Shown: positions 28,848 to 37,273, counted from the first letter of the stretch. The stretch: DNA of 37,658 nucleotides from an uncultured Hippea sp. (GCA_913009315.1 CAJVZA010000010.1:1-37658); one strand, 5' to 3'. Numbers and translations: made by a program. The notes: generated from the letters alone by a model not told the origin.

Positions 28848-29303
28848 TTATTTGGATGCTGGCTTTACCACGAGAACAGATTTGGTTGAGCGCTTTACAA
28901 TGCTTTCTGCGACACTTCCGATTAACAGCTTTTCCAATGCTCCCTTGCCGGTTGTGGAAACTATTATCAGATCGATATCGTTTTTTTCTGCAAACTCTGC
29001 AATCTCACTTGCAGGATTACCTTTTAAAATTACAGTCTCAACATCAAGATCTTTTGAAAAGCTTCTCAATTCTATGTTTTTGAGCTGCTTAGCAACGTTT
29101 TTTCTCATTTCATCTTCTATTTCGGATAAGGGTATGCTTGGTATATAACCTATAGCAGTGCCTATATCGGTCAGAACATGTATAAGATAGATTTTAGCAC
29201 CGCAGCCTTCAGCAATATTATTAGCGTATGCTAATGCACCTAATGAATTTTCTGAAAGATCCGTCGTAACAGCTATTTTTTTCACATCATATCCGTATCC
29301 CAC
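28848..29303 (-). CDS. Universal stress protein (UspA family)
   Basis: KKIAVTTDLSENSLGALAYA, STTGKGALEKLLIGSVAESIVKRSTKSVLVVKP. Confidence 0.94.
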   Translation of the reverse strand: MGYGYDVKKIAVTTDLSENSLGALAYANNIAEGCGAKIYLIHVLTDIGTAIGYIPSIPLSEIEDEMRKNVAKQLKNIELRSFSKDLDVETVILKGNPASEIAEFAEKNDIDLIIVSTTGKGALEKLLIGSVAESIVKRSTKSVLVVKPASK

Positions 29304-29398
29304 AATCGCCTCCCCTATTTTTGATAGTATTATATAATCACCTTACATAATAATACTATAGGAATGAAAAGCTTTCAAGTGGTGTTTGACGCGACAGT

Positions 29399-29887
29399 TT
29401 ACTTTATTTTTACGAATTCTCCTATTTTTTTATTTTTACGAACGTTATCCCAATCGAAATATTTTCCGTTCATAGAAATATAGACACCTGCCGGTAAAGT
29501 CTGAACGAAAGCAAGTGAACTTCCTAAGTTGAAAAGTCCGTCGGAACTGCCGAATTTATAGGGAATCATTGCACCGGTCAATACAATAGTTTTGTTCTTG
29601 ACTCTTTCAGCAAGTACTCGAGCGGTTTTAACCATTGTGTCGGTGCCATGAGTAATAAGAATTTTGTCCGCATCCGTTTTAAGACAATTTTGCGCCACTG
29701 CCTCTCGATCTTCGTCAGTCATATCTAAACTATCAACCATCATTAAAGTTTTAATATCCACTTCTACGCGAGACCGCCCGAGAGCGAGCATTTCAGGCAG
29801 ATGCGTATTTTTAAAAAAGAGTGTTCCGTTAAGTTCGTTGTATTCTTTATCAAAAGTCCCGCCTGTCAAAAAGATTTTAATAGTCAT
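29399..29887 (-). CDS. Single-domain asparaginase-like protein
   Basis: IFLTGGTFDKEY, ILITHGTDTMVKTARVL, IVLTGAMIPYKFGSSDGLFNLGSSL; no C-terminal asparaginase domain. Confidence 0.88.
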   Translation of the reverse strand: MTIKIFLTGGTFDKEYNELNGTLFFKNTHLPEMLALGRSRVEVDIKTLMMVDSLDMTDEDREAVAQNCLKTDADKILITHGTDTMVKTARVLAERVKNKTIVLTGAMIPYKFGSSDGLFNLGSSLAFVQTLPAGVYISMNGKYFDWDNVRKNKKIGEFVKIK

Positions 29888-29915
29888 AATATTATTAACT
29901 CACCTTACGCACTAA

Positions 29916-29980
29916 ACATATATGAGACCACTGCACAGTAAGCTGTGAATTTGCTTACTGTGCAGTGGTCTCATATATGT
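29916..29980. repeat. Perfect 28-bp inverted repeat with 9-nt loop (copy B of the repeat family)
   Basis: ACATATATGAGACCACTGCACAGTAAGC (29916-29943) - TGTGAATTT - GCTTACTGTGCAGTGGTCTCATATATGT (29953-29980). Confidence 0.95.
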
Positions 29981-30086
29981 GATCATAAATTGAATCTTTC
30001 CTAATCTCCTCAAATTCTATTTCCTCCCGATATCCGAATTTCCAGTAAATGATTGATGCGGTTAGCATAAAATTGCATTCCCTCAT
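29955..30086 (-). CDS. Possible 43-aa ORF MRECNFMLTASIIYWKFGYREEIEFEEIRKDSIYDHIYETTAQ
   Basis: ATG at 30086; stop codon lies inside the 28-bp palindrome; below the ORF-track size cut-off. Confidence 0.3.
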   Translation of the reverse strand: MRECNFMLTASIIYWKFGYREEIEFEEIRKDSIYDHIYETTAQ

Positions 30087-30201
30087 TAATCTTCTTTATT
30101 TATAGATGATAATTTAAATTTTCTAATATGCTTTACGGCACTCGTCCCATTTTACTTTACAAAAAAACTTCTTCTATTTCGGAGTTATTATAGGTAAGAA
30201 A

Positions 30202-31329
30202 TTATTCACTTATGCAACCGCCCTGAACATATTTAGTTCCGCGTTTGATTGATAGCTCAGCCTCCGCCAATTCTTTGCCAAGATAAGCGGCATGATCCAA
30301 TTGCGTAACCCATCCGTTTTCGATGATTGTCCCGTAAATACTTCGAGCATTTTTACCCTCAATTGTTCGCTGCATTGCATTGTCGTAAGTATAATGCTCC
30401 ACAACGATAGTCCGCCTTTCCGATTGCGGAAGAATTACAAAATAACCCGCCTTGTCCATCTCAACTCTATCGGATTCTTTCGCATAAATAATAGGTACTT
30501 CTGAAATTCTGACAGATTTTTTCATTTCGCAAAATTTTTCACAACTACAGGAAGAGGCAATTTTTTGAGAAAGCTCCTTAAGTTTTTCAATAATTTTCTC
30601 TTCATCTTCACAACCAATCATATCTGTGACCTGAACCTGTTTTCTAAAAGCTTCAACTTCTTCATAAGTAACATTTCTCAAAATAGGATGTTTGCCGGGA
30701 GAACCGATTATTCTTCCATTTTCATCTACACCATTTTTCAACACCGAAAGAAGAGTTCTGCCGCTTTGATGTCCTTTCGAATCTTTTCCGGCAACGAGAA
30801 GAAAACGGATCGTTGGATTTGTAATGATATTTTTAATGATTTTACTAATGCCAATATTTTCCGTCTCGGTTTTACCGATAATACAAAGTTCTATAGGCCT
30901 GATGTTAGCAAGCCTTTCAGCAAGATCTACGCTGGCAAGCGTTGAAACAGCAACAGGGCATCCATGACCATCGCAGAATGCATAATATTCTCCGGCGACA
31001 ACAGGCCACTTATGTTCGCCCGCTTCAAAGACATCATACGGCGCTTGAGATTCGCCGGCCTCGGGAAGGGCTTTATAAAAAAAATTCATTGCCTCTGCCG
31101 GAAAACAGTAATCACAACCGAGACAGGCATACTTGATCGGCTTCATCTGCTCCAGCCAATGCCTGATATTTGCAAGTAAGTCCGAGGAAGTTTCTACTTG
31201 CAGAGATGAAGGCAAAGTTCGCAAATTCTCCAAACTCTCTTTCATGCATCCGCATTTTCGACATTTCGGAAGACGCATACCCTCCCGCAGTTCCAATCGT
31301 ATCTTACTTATCAGATCAAACTTGGTCAT
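30202..31329 (-). CDS. MtrA-like (tetrahydromethanopterin S-methyltransferase subunit A-like) / DUF4346 protein with N-terminal Cys domain
   Basis: N-term CRKCGCMKESLENL and CLGCDYCFP; MtrA-like WPVVAGEYYAFCDGHGCPVAVSTL, IGKTETENIGISKIIKNIITNPTIRFLLVAGKDSKGHQSG, GRIIGSPGKHPILRN; C-terminal extension. Confidence 0.82.
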   Translation of the reverse strand: MTKFDLISKIRLELREGMRLPKCRKCGCMKESLENLRTLPSSLQVETSSDLLANIRHWLEQMKPIKYACLGCDYCFPAEAMNFFYKALPEAGESQAPYDVFEAGEHKWPVVAGEYYAFCDGHGCPVAVSTLASVDLAERLANIRPIELCIIGKTETENIGISKIIKNIITNPTIRFLLVAGKDSKGHQSGRTLLSVLKNGVDENGRIIGSPGKHPILRNVTYEEVEAFRKQVQVTDMIGCEDEEKIIEKLKELSQKIASSCSCEKFCEMKKSVRISEVPIIYAKESDRVEMDKAGYFVILPQSERRTIVVEHYTYDNAMQRTIEGKNARSIYGTIIENGWVTQLDHAAYLGKELAEAELSIKRGTKYVQGGCISE

Positions 31330-31445
31330 GTGCCCATTTCTCCTGACAATAATGTCGTCTTACGACTAAGTTTATCTAACAATAAAAGCGGACCGAACAT
31401 AGAAGCTGTACCTTTAACAATCCAATGAAACAATTTGTTAGTCAT
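31326..31445 (-). CDS. Putative 39-aa protein MTNKLFHWIVKGTASMFGPLLLLDKLSRKTTLLSGEMGT
   Basis: RBS AGGAG in the end of the upstream methyltransferase; start 2 nt after its stop; ATGA overlap with the MtrA-like start codon. Confidence 0.65.
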   Translation of the reverse strand: MTNKLFHWIVKGTASMFGPLLLLDKLSRKTTLLSGEMGT

Positions 31446-31447
31446 TT

Positions 31448-32068
31448 TTAATCTCCTCTTTTATAAAGGACATAAATATACGGTCTTGGATCACCAACCG
31501 GATTTATATATGTATAATCAAAATGTGACACAATCCTAAACGATGGGCCAAGATATTCGGATATTTCTTCAATGGAATATCTATGAAGCGTTAAACCGGC
31601 ACATTTGAGTGCGCCTGTTTTTGAAAATTCGGCAAATATAGCGTGACCGCCTAATTTTAATATTGATTTCATGTTCTCGAAATATGCTTTTATGTCATCT
31701 TCATCGGTTAAAAAATGCAAAACCGCCCTGTCAATCCATATATCAACATCCGGTATTGAATTTTGAATTGGTTGAGCGATGTCCTGACAAAGCCAATTAA
31801 TTTCTTCGTATTTATCGCCCAGCCTGTTTTTGACTCGGTTTAGAGCCTTGATACTAATATCATTAAGAACTAATTTTACGCCTTCATTCAAAAGTTCTTC
31901 TATCAGAATCGAGGTTCCTGCCCCCGGGAGAAATACCGTAGAATCTCTCCATTTTGGAATATGATCCAACAATTCCAATGTTTTGGATGCATTCTTTTCG
32001 AACCATCCCAATCTTGAATCTTCCGTACCTGAAAAAATTGCATCCCAATGCTTACCGCTTGATTTCAT
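31448..32068 (-). CDS. Class I SAM-dependent methyltransferase
   Basis: HWDAIFSG...LGWFE start, VFLPGAGTSILIEELL (motif I), DIWIDRAVLHFLTDEDD (motif IV). Confidence 0.88.
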   Translation of the reverse strand: MKSSGKHWDAIFSGTEDSRLGWFEKNASKTLELLDHIPKWRDSTVFLPGAGTSILIEELLNEGVKLVLNDISIKALNRVKNRLGDKYEEINWLCQDIAQPIQNSIPDVDIWIDRAVLHFLTDEDDIKAYFENMKSILKLGGHAIFAEFSKTGALKCAGLTLHRYSIEEISEYLGPSFRIVSHFDYTYINPVGDPRPYIYVLYKRGD

Positions 32069-32145
32069 CGTTTCTCCATTTATTCCTTTTTGACGCCCGT
32101 CGAATGCGATTGCCTGGCATTATTTTCTCTCAATACCGAATATAA

Positions 32146-32309
32146 TGAGACCGCTGCGCAATAAGAGCGTATCCGCAGAATCAAAAGAAAGAGCGATATA
32201 TATCGAAATCTATGTTCCGGACTCTGTTTGTCAATAAAGAGACCACTGCACGCCGTAAATTTGTTTATTGTGCAGTGGTCTCACAGCGGTCTCACAGCGG
32301 TCTCACGGT
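32146..32309. repeat. Compound repeat region with the same family of ends (copies C1, C2) plus 11-bp tandem repeats
   Basis: TGAGACCGCTGCGCAATAAG (from 32146); GAGACCACTGCAC (32239-32251) / GTGCAGTGGTCTC (32270-32282); tandem GGTCTCACAGC x ~2.8 (32277-32309). Confidence 0.85.
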
Positions 32310-32424
32310 ATGCTGAAGTCGCACGGAAATAGGTCCGGGAACAGAGAAATTCCCGACTTTTAAACAGGAAGTTTTTTGTATCTACAAAAAAATACGAGGT
32401 ATTTGAATTATATGAGTATCTTAC

Positions 32425-33741
32425 TTAATCAGCTATTTGCTCTGTTTCTTTTGTTAAATCCGGAATTTCCTCTACATTTCTCAATTTGCGGCTAATTGCT
32501 CTGCTGCGAACCTCGGCATCATTGATCGTGTTAGAAGCTTCCTGAATTTTTTTCTGCGTTTTCTGCAAAATAAGTCCGAATTTGGTAAATTCTGCCTTTA
32601 CTCCGCTCAGAATTTTCCATACATTACTTGATCTTTTTTCAATTGATAAAGTCCTGAAGCCCATTTGAAGACTGGATAGAATAGCTGAAATTGTAGTTGG
32701 ACCGGCCACGATCACTCTATATTTTGTCTGAAGCACTTCAAAAAGTCCTGTGTTTCTCAAAATCTCAGCATAAAGGCCTTCAATCGGTAAAAACATAATT
32801 GAGAAATCGGTTGTATTCGGGGGATCAATATATTTATCCTGAATCTCTTTTGCAAATAATTTGATATCCCTTGACAGCTGATTTCTGAAATTCTCAATTT
32901 TTATCTTATCTGCTTCTTCGTATGCATCCAGCAATCGCTGATATATTTCAATTTGAAATTTTGAATCAATCGGCAGCCAGACCACATCTCCGTCATCTTT
33001 GCCGGGCAGCTTAACAGCATATTCAACAAACGCCCTGCTCTCTTTTTTCGTTGCAACGTTTTTTTCATATTGAGCTGGAGTTAGAATCTGCTCCAATATG
33101 TTTGCAAGCTGATATTCTCCCATAACACCGCGTGTTTTGACATTTGACAATACACGTTTTAAATCACCTACTCCGTTTGCCAGATGCTGCATCTCTCCTA
33201 ATCCTTTGTAAACCTGCTCCAAACGCTCGCTTACCATCTTGAATGAGAATCCGATCCGTTCAGTTAACGTTTTCTCGAGTTTTTGATCAACCGTCATACG
33301 CATCTGCTCAAGTTTTTTTTCATTACCATCCATTATTGCATCAAGACGCGACTGAATTATTGCTGAAATATTATTAAACTTTTTCTCATTCATATTTGTT
33401 AGCTGAGACAGTTGATTTGAAAAAGTTTCAAGCTGATTTTTCTGCATTCCGGCTATCTCGCTCATCCTTTTAAGGGTAAATTCTCCAAACTCTTTAAGCG
33501 ATTTGGAAAACTCTTCTCTGCTTTCTTTCGAACTTTTAGAGTGTTCTATTCTTGAGGAAGAAAACTCTTCTCTGATAAGCTTCTCAAATCTAAGATTATC
33601 TTTTTCGATGGTATCAAATTTTTCTGTAAGCACTTTAATATCATTTCTTAGGCTGTCGCCGGAATGTTTAATTAGATACAGCAGCCAGAATAAAATTACT
33701 GCTGCGACCGAAAATACAATATAATCTATCGCAGCATACAT
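32425..33741 (-). CDS. rmuC: DNA recombination protein RmuC
   Basis: N-term TM + coiled coil, LKRVLSNVKTRGVMGEYQLANILEQIL, WLPIDSKFQIEIYQRLLDA, FLPIEGLYAEILRN, VAGPTTISAILSSLQMGFRTL. Confidence 0.95.
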   Translation of the reverse strand: MYAAIDYIVFSVAAVILFWLLYLIKHSGDSLRNDIKVLTEKFDTIEKDNLRFEKLIREEFSSSRIEHSKSSKESREEFSKSLKEFGEFTLKRMSEIAGMQKNQLETFSNQLSQLTNMNEKKFNNISAIIQSRLDAIMDGNEKKLEQMRMTVDQKLEKTLTERIGFSFKMVSERLEQVYKGLGEMQHLANGVGDLKRVLSNVKTRGVMGEYQLANILEQILTPAQYEKNVATKKESRAFVEYAVKLPGKDDGDVVWLPIDSKFQIEIYQRLLDAYEEADKIKIENFRNQLSRDIKLFAKEIQDKYIDPPNTTDFSIMFLPIEGLYAEILRNTGLFEVLQTKYRVIVAGPTTISAILSSLQMGFRTLSIEKRSSNVWKILSGVKAEFTKFGLILQKTQKKIQEASNTINDAEVRSRAISRKLRNVEEIPDLTKETEQIAD

Positions 33742-34272
33742 CTATCTAAACAATCCGAATATTGCAGCTATGAGGATAACAACTGCAAGCTGAGCAAACC
33801 AGCCAACCAAAACAACTCCTACAGCTCTCATAATATTTGTATAATCAAGTGCTGATTTTACCGCCTTTATCATAGCTACAATCATCCATATGGATGAAAT
33901 TAAAACTATAAGATTGCCAATTTGCGGCAAAAAGCCGAAAAGCCGAAAAATACCCGGTGCCGAAGAGAAACCTATTGTTCTGAGCAGTTCACCGGGATTA
34001 GATTCGGTGTTGGGCTCCGGCATAAGTTTTACACCTATAAAATAAACCACATACGCCCAGATATACCATGCCGCAAGAGCAACTGCCGTACTGAGAAATA
34101 CCCCGGCTATCCCGGCCTTGTGCATAGTGCCGACTCCGGCAGCAACACTTGATATCACCACAACGAGTGCAGCCTGAAGTGTAGCACTCTCATCATGCTC
34201 AACCTCTTCGAATAATCTATCATCAAGCTTTATTGCCCTAATCATACGTTCAGAAATTTGATTGAAATCCAT
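33742..34272 (-). CDS. Yip1-domain membrane protein
   Basis: Four to five TM segments, LLRTIGFSSAPGIFRLFGFLPQIGNLIVLISSIWMIVAMIKAVKSALDY; start MDFNQIS with RBS ggaggt. Confidence 0.82.
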   Translation of the reverse strand: MDFNQISERMIRAIKLDDRLFEEVEHDESATLQAALVVVISSVAAGVGTMHKAGIAGVFLSTAVALAAWYIWAYVVYFIGVKLMPEPNTESNPGELLRTIGFSSAPGIFRLFGFLPQIGNLIVLISSIWMIVAMIKAVKSALDYTNIMRAVGVVLVGWFAQLAVVILIAAIFGLFR

Positions 34273-34566
34273 ACTACCTCCGTGTTTCCTGTGCCTCGGT
34301 AAAACCAACTGCAGCTGCCATTATAACTTTTAAGTTAGATATTGTCTATAAAATGCGGCATCAAAAAGCTGCCGGATCAAAATAAGCTGAGAATTGCTTC
34401 TGCTGCATAATAGTTTATTATTAAGGCGGCTATATTATAATCGAGACATTCGGTTGAGAGTTCGAATAGCCGGTAATATACAAATTGCATGCAGTATGGC
34501 ATTGCCGGAATGAGCTTTACGGATTAATAAAGGTGCGCCGTATAGATAAAGTACAAGGAGGTTTGT

Positions 34567-35589
34567 ATGATTAGCGATGCATGGCTATCCAAAAAGGTCG
34601 GCAGCAAAATATTGTGCCAGGCATGCTCCCATTTGTGCAGATTGCAGGAAAATGAATACGGAATCTGCGGAGTTCGGAAGGTCGAAAACGGCACATTAAA
34701 GCTGACGGTATATGCAAACGCAGCAGCCCTTAACCTTGACCCGATTGAAAAAAAGCCTCTTTTCCATTTTTTGCCCGGATCAACAGCTCTTTCAATAGGA
34801 ACCGTAGGCTGTAATTTTGCATGCTCCTTCTGTCAAAATTATGAAATGTCGCAATTTTCAAAAGATCAAAAAGGCGCTGTGTTCGGAAAAAAGGTTTTGC
34901 CCGATGAAGTTGTTCGATTAGCAAAGACTTATGGAGCAAAATCAATTGCCTATACATACAATGAACCGGTTGTTTTTTTTGAATATGCTTATGATTGTGC
35001 TGTAGCTGCTAAAAAAAACGGCCTAAAAAATATTTTTGTCACAAGCGGATATGAAACCCATCTGGCAATCGATACAATAAATCCTTATCTGGACGCTCTC
35101 AATATTGATCTAAAATCATTTTCCGATAAGTTTTATCAAAAATTATGTAAGGCGCGGCTTGCTCCGGTGCTGGATTGCATTAAATATGCGTACGGCAAAG
35201 GACTCTGGATTGAACTTACGACACTTCTTATACCCGAAGAAAATGATTCAGATGAAGAAATTCGATCAATTGCACAATTTATAGCAGGCATTGATCCTTT
35301 GATACCGTGGCACTTATCAGCCTTTTTCCCTACTTACAAGCTGACAAACAGACCTCCTACGCCCATTGAAACAATGTTGAGAGGCTACCGCATAGCCAAA
35401 GAAGAAGGACTCAAGAATGTTTATGTTGGAAATCTGAATGACAGTCCGCATGAATCGACATATTGTCCGATATGCGGCAGAGTAGTTATTAAACGAAACG
35501 GGCACATTGGAAGCAATGTCAATAATATGCTGCAGAACGGCAAATGCCCGTTTTGTGGAAATATGATCTCCGGAATATGGCAGAACTAA
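34567..35589 (+). CDS. AmmeMemoRadiSam system radical SAM enzyme (AmrS-like)
   Basis: GTVGCNFACSFCQNYEMSQ (CX3CX2C), YTYNEPVVFFEYAYD, N-terminal CQACSHLCRL, C-terminal CPICG/CPFCG. Confidence 0.93.
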   Translation: MISDAWLSKKVGSKILCQACSHLCRLQENEYGICGVRKVENGTLKLTVYANAAALNLDPIEKKPLFHFLPGSTALSIGTVGCNFACSFCQNYEMSQFSKDQKGAVFGKKVLPDEVVRLAKTYGAKSIAYTYNEPVVFFEYAYDCAVAAKKNGLKNIFVTSGYETHLAIDTINPYLDALNIDLKSFSDKFYQKLCKARLAPVLDCIKYAYGKGLWIELTTLLIPEENDSDEEIRSIAQFIAGIDPLIPWHLSAFFPTYKLTNRPPTPIETMLRGYRIAKEEGLKNVYVGNLNDSPHESTYCPICGRVVIKRNGHIGSNVNNMLQNGKCPFCGNMISGIWQN

Positions 35590-35858
35590 TACATATATCG
35601 GCAATTTTAGATGATTTAAGCAAAACTCCTCAGATAAAAAAAGTTTGGGATTTCAAGAGAATTGCAGATTCGTGGAAAACGATAGGATCGCCTATGAGTA
35701 GCTGTTCATCACCAAAAAGGTTTGAAAACGGCATACTATATATAAAATGTAAAGATGGTATATGGGCTCAGGAACTCTCGATGATAAAGGAAAAAATATT
35801 AGCCAAACTCAACGGGCTGCAGGAAATAAAAATCAAAGAGATAAGATTTTATATATAA
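35577..35858 (+). CDS. DUF721 (DciA-like) protein
   Basis: 94 aa, IADSWKTIGSPMSSCSSPKRFENGILYIKCKDGIWAQELSMIKEKILAKLN; start overlaps the upstream stop. Confidence 0.75.
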   Translation: MAELIHISAILDDLSKTPQIKKVWDFKRIADSWKTIGSPMSSCSSPKRFENGILYIKCKDGIWAQELSMIKEKILAKLNGLQEIKIKEIRFYI

Positions 35859-37147
35859 CCCGCGAGCTCATCTAAAAATTTTATTTTATGCAAAAAAACA
35901 TCCGTTTTCAGATTTGCCTGAGGTACGAAAATATCAGTAAAACCAAGTCTTGCCGCTGATGCTATTCTTCGTTCCATCGATTTTACCAGTCTTACCTCTC
36001 CGGCCAATCCGACCTCTCCAATAAAAGCATAATTCATATTAATGGGCTCATTTCGTATTGCTGAGATAATTGAAGCACATACTGCAAGATCAACCGCAGT
36101 CTCATCAACGGAAACGCCGCCCGTAATATTTAGATAGAGATCATTACCTAAAATTTTCATTTTCAGCTGTTTTTCGATAATGGCTGACAACATAATCAGT
36201 CTGTTGGTGTCAAACCCGATTGCTGTGCTTTTACCTATTCCATAAGGTGAAACAAGTGATTCAATCTCTATTGCCAGCGGCTGATTGCCTTTGATTGTTA
36301 TGCTTCTTGCAATTCCGGGCGCATCAATGGCATCGCCCAGGAATATTCCTTCGGGAGAATCGAGCACAATCAGGCCATTTTCCGTCATCTGCATTATTGC
36401 CGTCTGATCGATTGCTCCGAATCTGTTTTTAATCGCTCTTAAAATTTTATATCCGCCCGTTTCTTCTACAATCAAAACGGCATCAACCATATGTTCAAGC
36501 AGCTTTGGTCCGGCAATAAGACCGCCTTTGGTCACATGACCTACAATCATAACAGGTATATTGTTCTTTTTTGCCGTTTCCAGAAACCGGTTCGTGCTAT
36601 ACCGCAGCTGATTAACTGATCCGGTTACAGCAGAGATATTGGCACTTGAAACAGTCTGGATGGAATCAACTATTGCAGCAAGAGGCCTTTTTGATTCGAT
36701 AACCGATGCGATATAATCGGTATCATGTGCATCTGAAATAATTAGATTATTCTCGTCTATGTTCAATCTATCTGCTCTCAGCTTAATCTGTCCCAAAGAT
36801 TCTTCCGCGCTGAAATAGATAACTTTCCCGCCATCGGCAATAGATTTTGCTATCTGGAGAAGCATGGTAGACTTTCCAATTCCCGGAGCTCCCGCCACAA
36901 GAGAAAGCGATCCGGGGACAATTCCTCCGCCAAAAACTTCATCAATAGAGTTTTCACCTGTTTTTATGCGAACCTGATCACTAACGGTAATTTCTGAAAT
37001 AGGCTGCATATTTACGGAAACATCGATTTTGACTGTCTTTTTCTCATTGATTTCTTCAATAGTACCGTACGAACCGCATGAGATGCATTTTCCAAACCAT
37101 TTAGGTGTCTTGTAACCGCACTCCACACAAACGAATTTCTGTTTCAT
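35849..37147 (-). CDS. radA: DNA repair protein RadA
   Basis: CVECGYKTPKWFGKCISCGSYG zinc motif, GAPGIGKSTMLLQIA, KNRFGAIDQTAIMQM (KNRFG), GGVSVDETAVDLAVCASIISA. Confidence 0.97.
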   Translation of the reverse strand: MKQKFVCVECGYKTPKWFGKCISCGSYGTIEEINEKKTVKIDVSVNMQPISEITVSDQVRIKTGENSIDEVFGGGIVPGSLSLVAGAPGIGKSTMLLQIAKSIADGGKVIYFSAEESLGQIKLRADRLNIDENNLIISDAHDTDYIASVIESKRPLAAIVDSIQTVSSANISAVTGSVNQLRYSTNRFLETAKKNNIPVMIVGHVTKGGLIAGPKLLEHMVDAVLIVEETGGYKILRAIKNRFGAIDQTAIMQMTENGLIVLDSPEGIFLGDAIDAPGIARSITIKGNQPLAIEIESLVSPYGIGKSTAIGFDTNRLIMLSAIIEKQLKMKILGNDLYLNITGGVSVDETAVDLAVCASIISAIRNEPINMNYAFIGEVGLAGEVRLVKSMERRIASAARLGFTDIFVPQANLKTDVFLHKIKFLDELAGYI

Positions 37148-37273
37148 ATTGTCTTTATAGTTGCAGATTTAAACCGATTTGTCAAAAAAAATTCTATCTC
37201 GCTATCTCGGGGTCGTGTCTTTAGAGGCTGTTGAAAAACTCCTATTCTATTGTATTTAATCACTTAAAGTGGT

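Noticed and set aside
30565-30945. 126-aa plus ORF
   Set aside because: Antisense to the MtrA-like gene.
32277-32309. CRISPR-like short repeats
   Set aside because: Contiguous 11-bp tandem units without spacers and no cas genes.
34427-34472. CGGCTAT...ATAGCCG with GTTCGAAT, looked tRNA-like
   Set aside because: No D-arm, anticodon arm or proper acceptor spacing; only a 7-bp stem around 32 nt.
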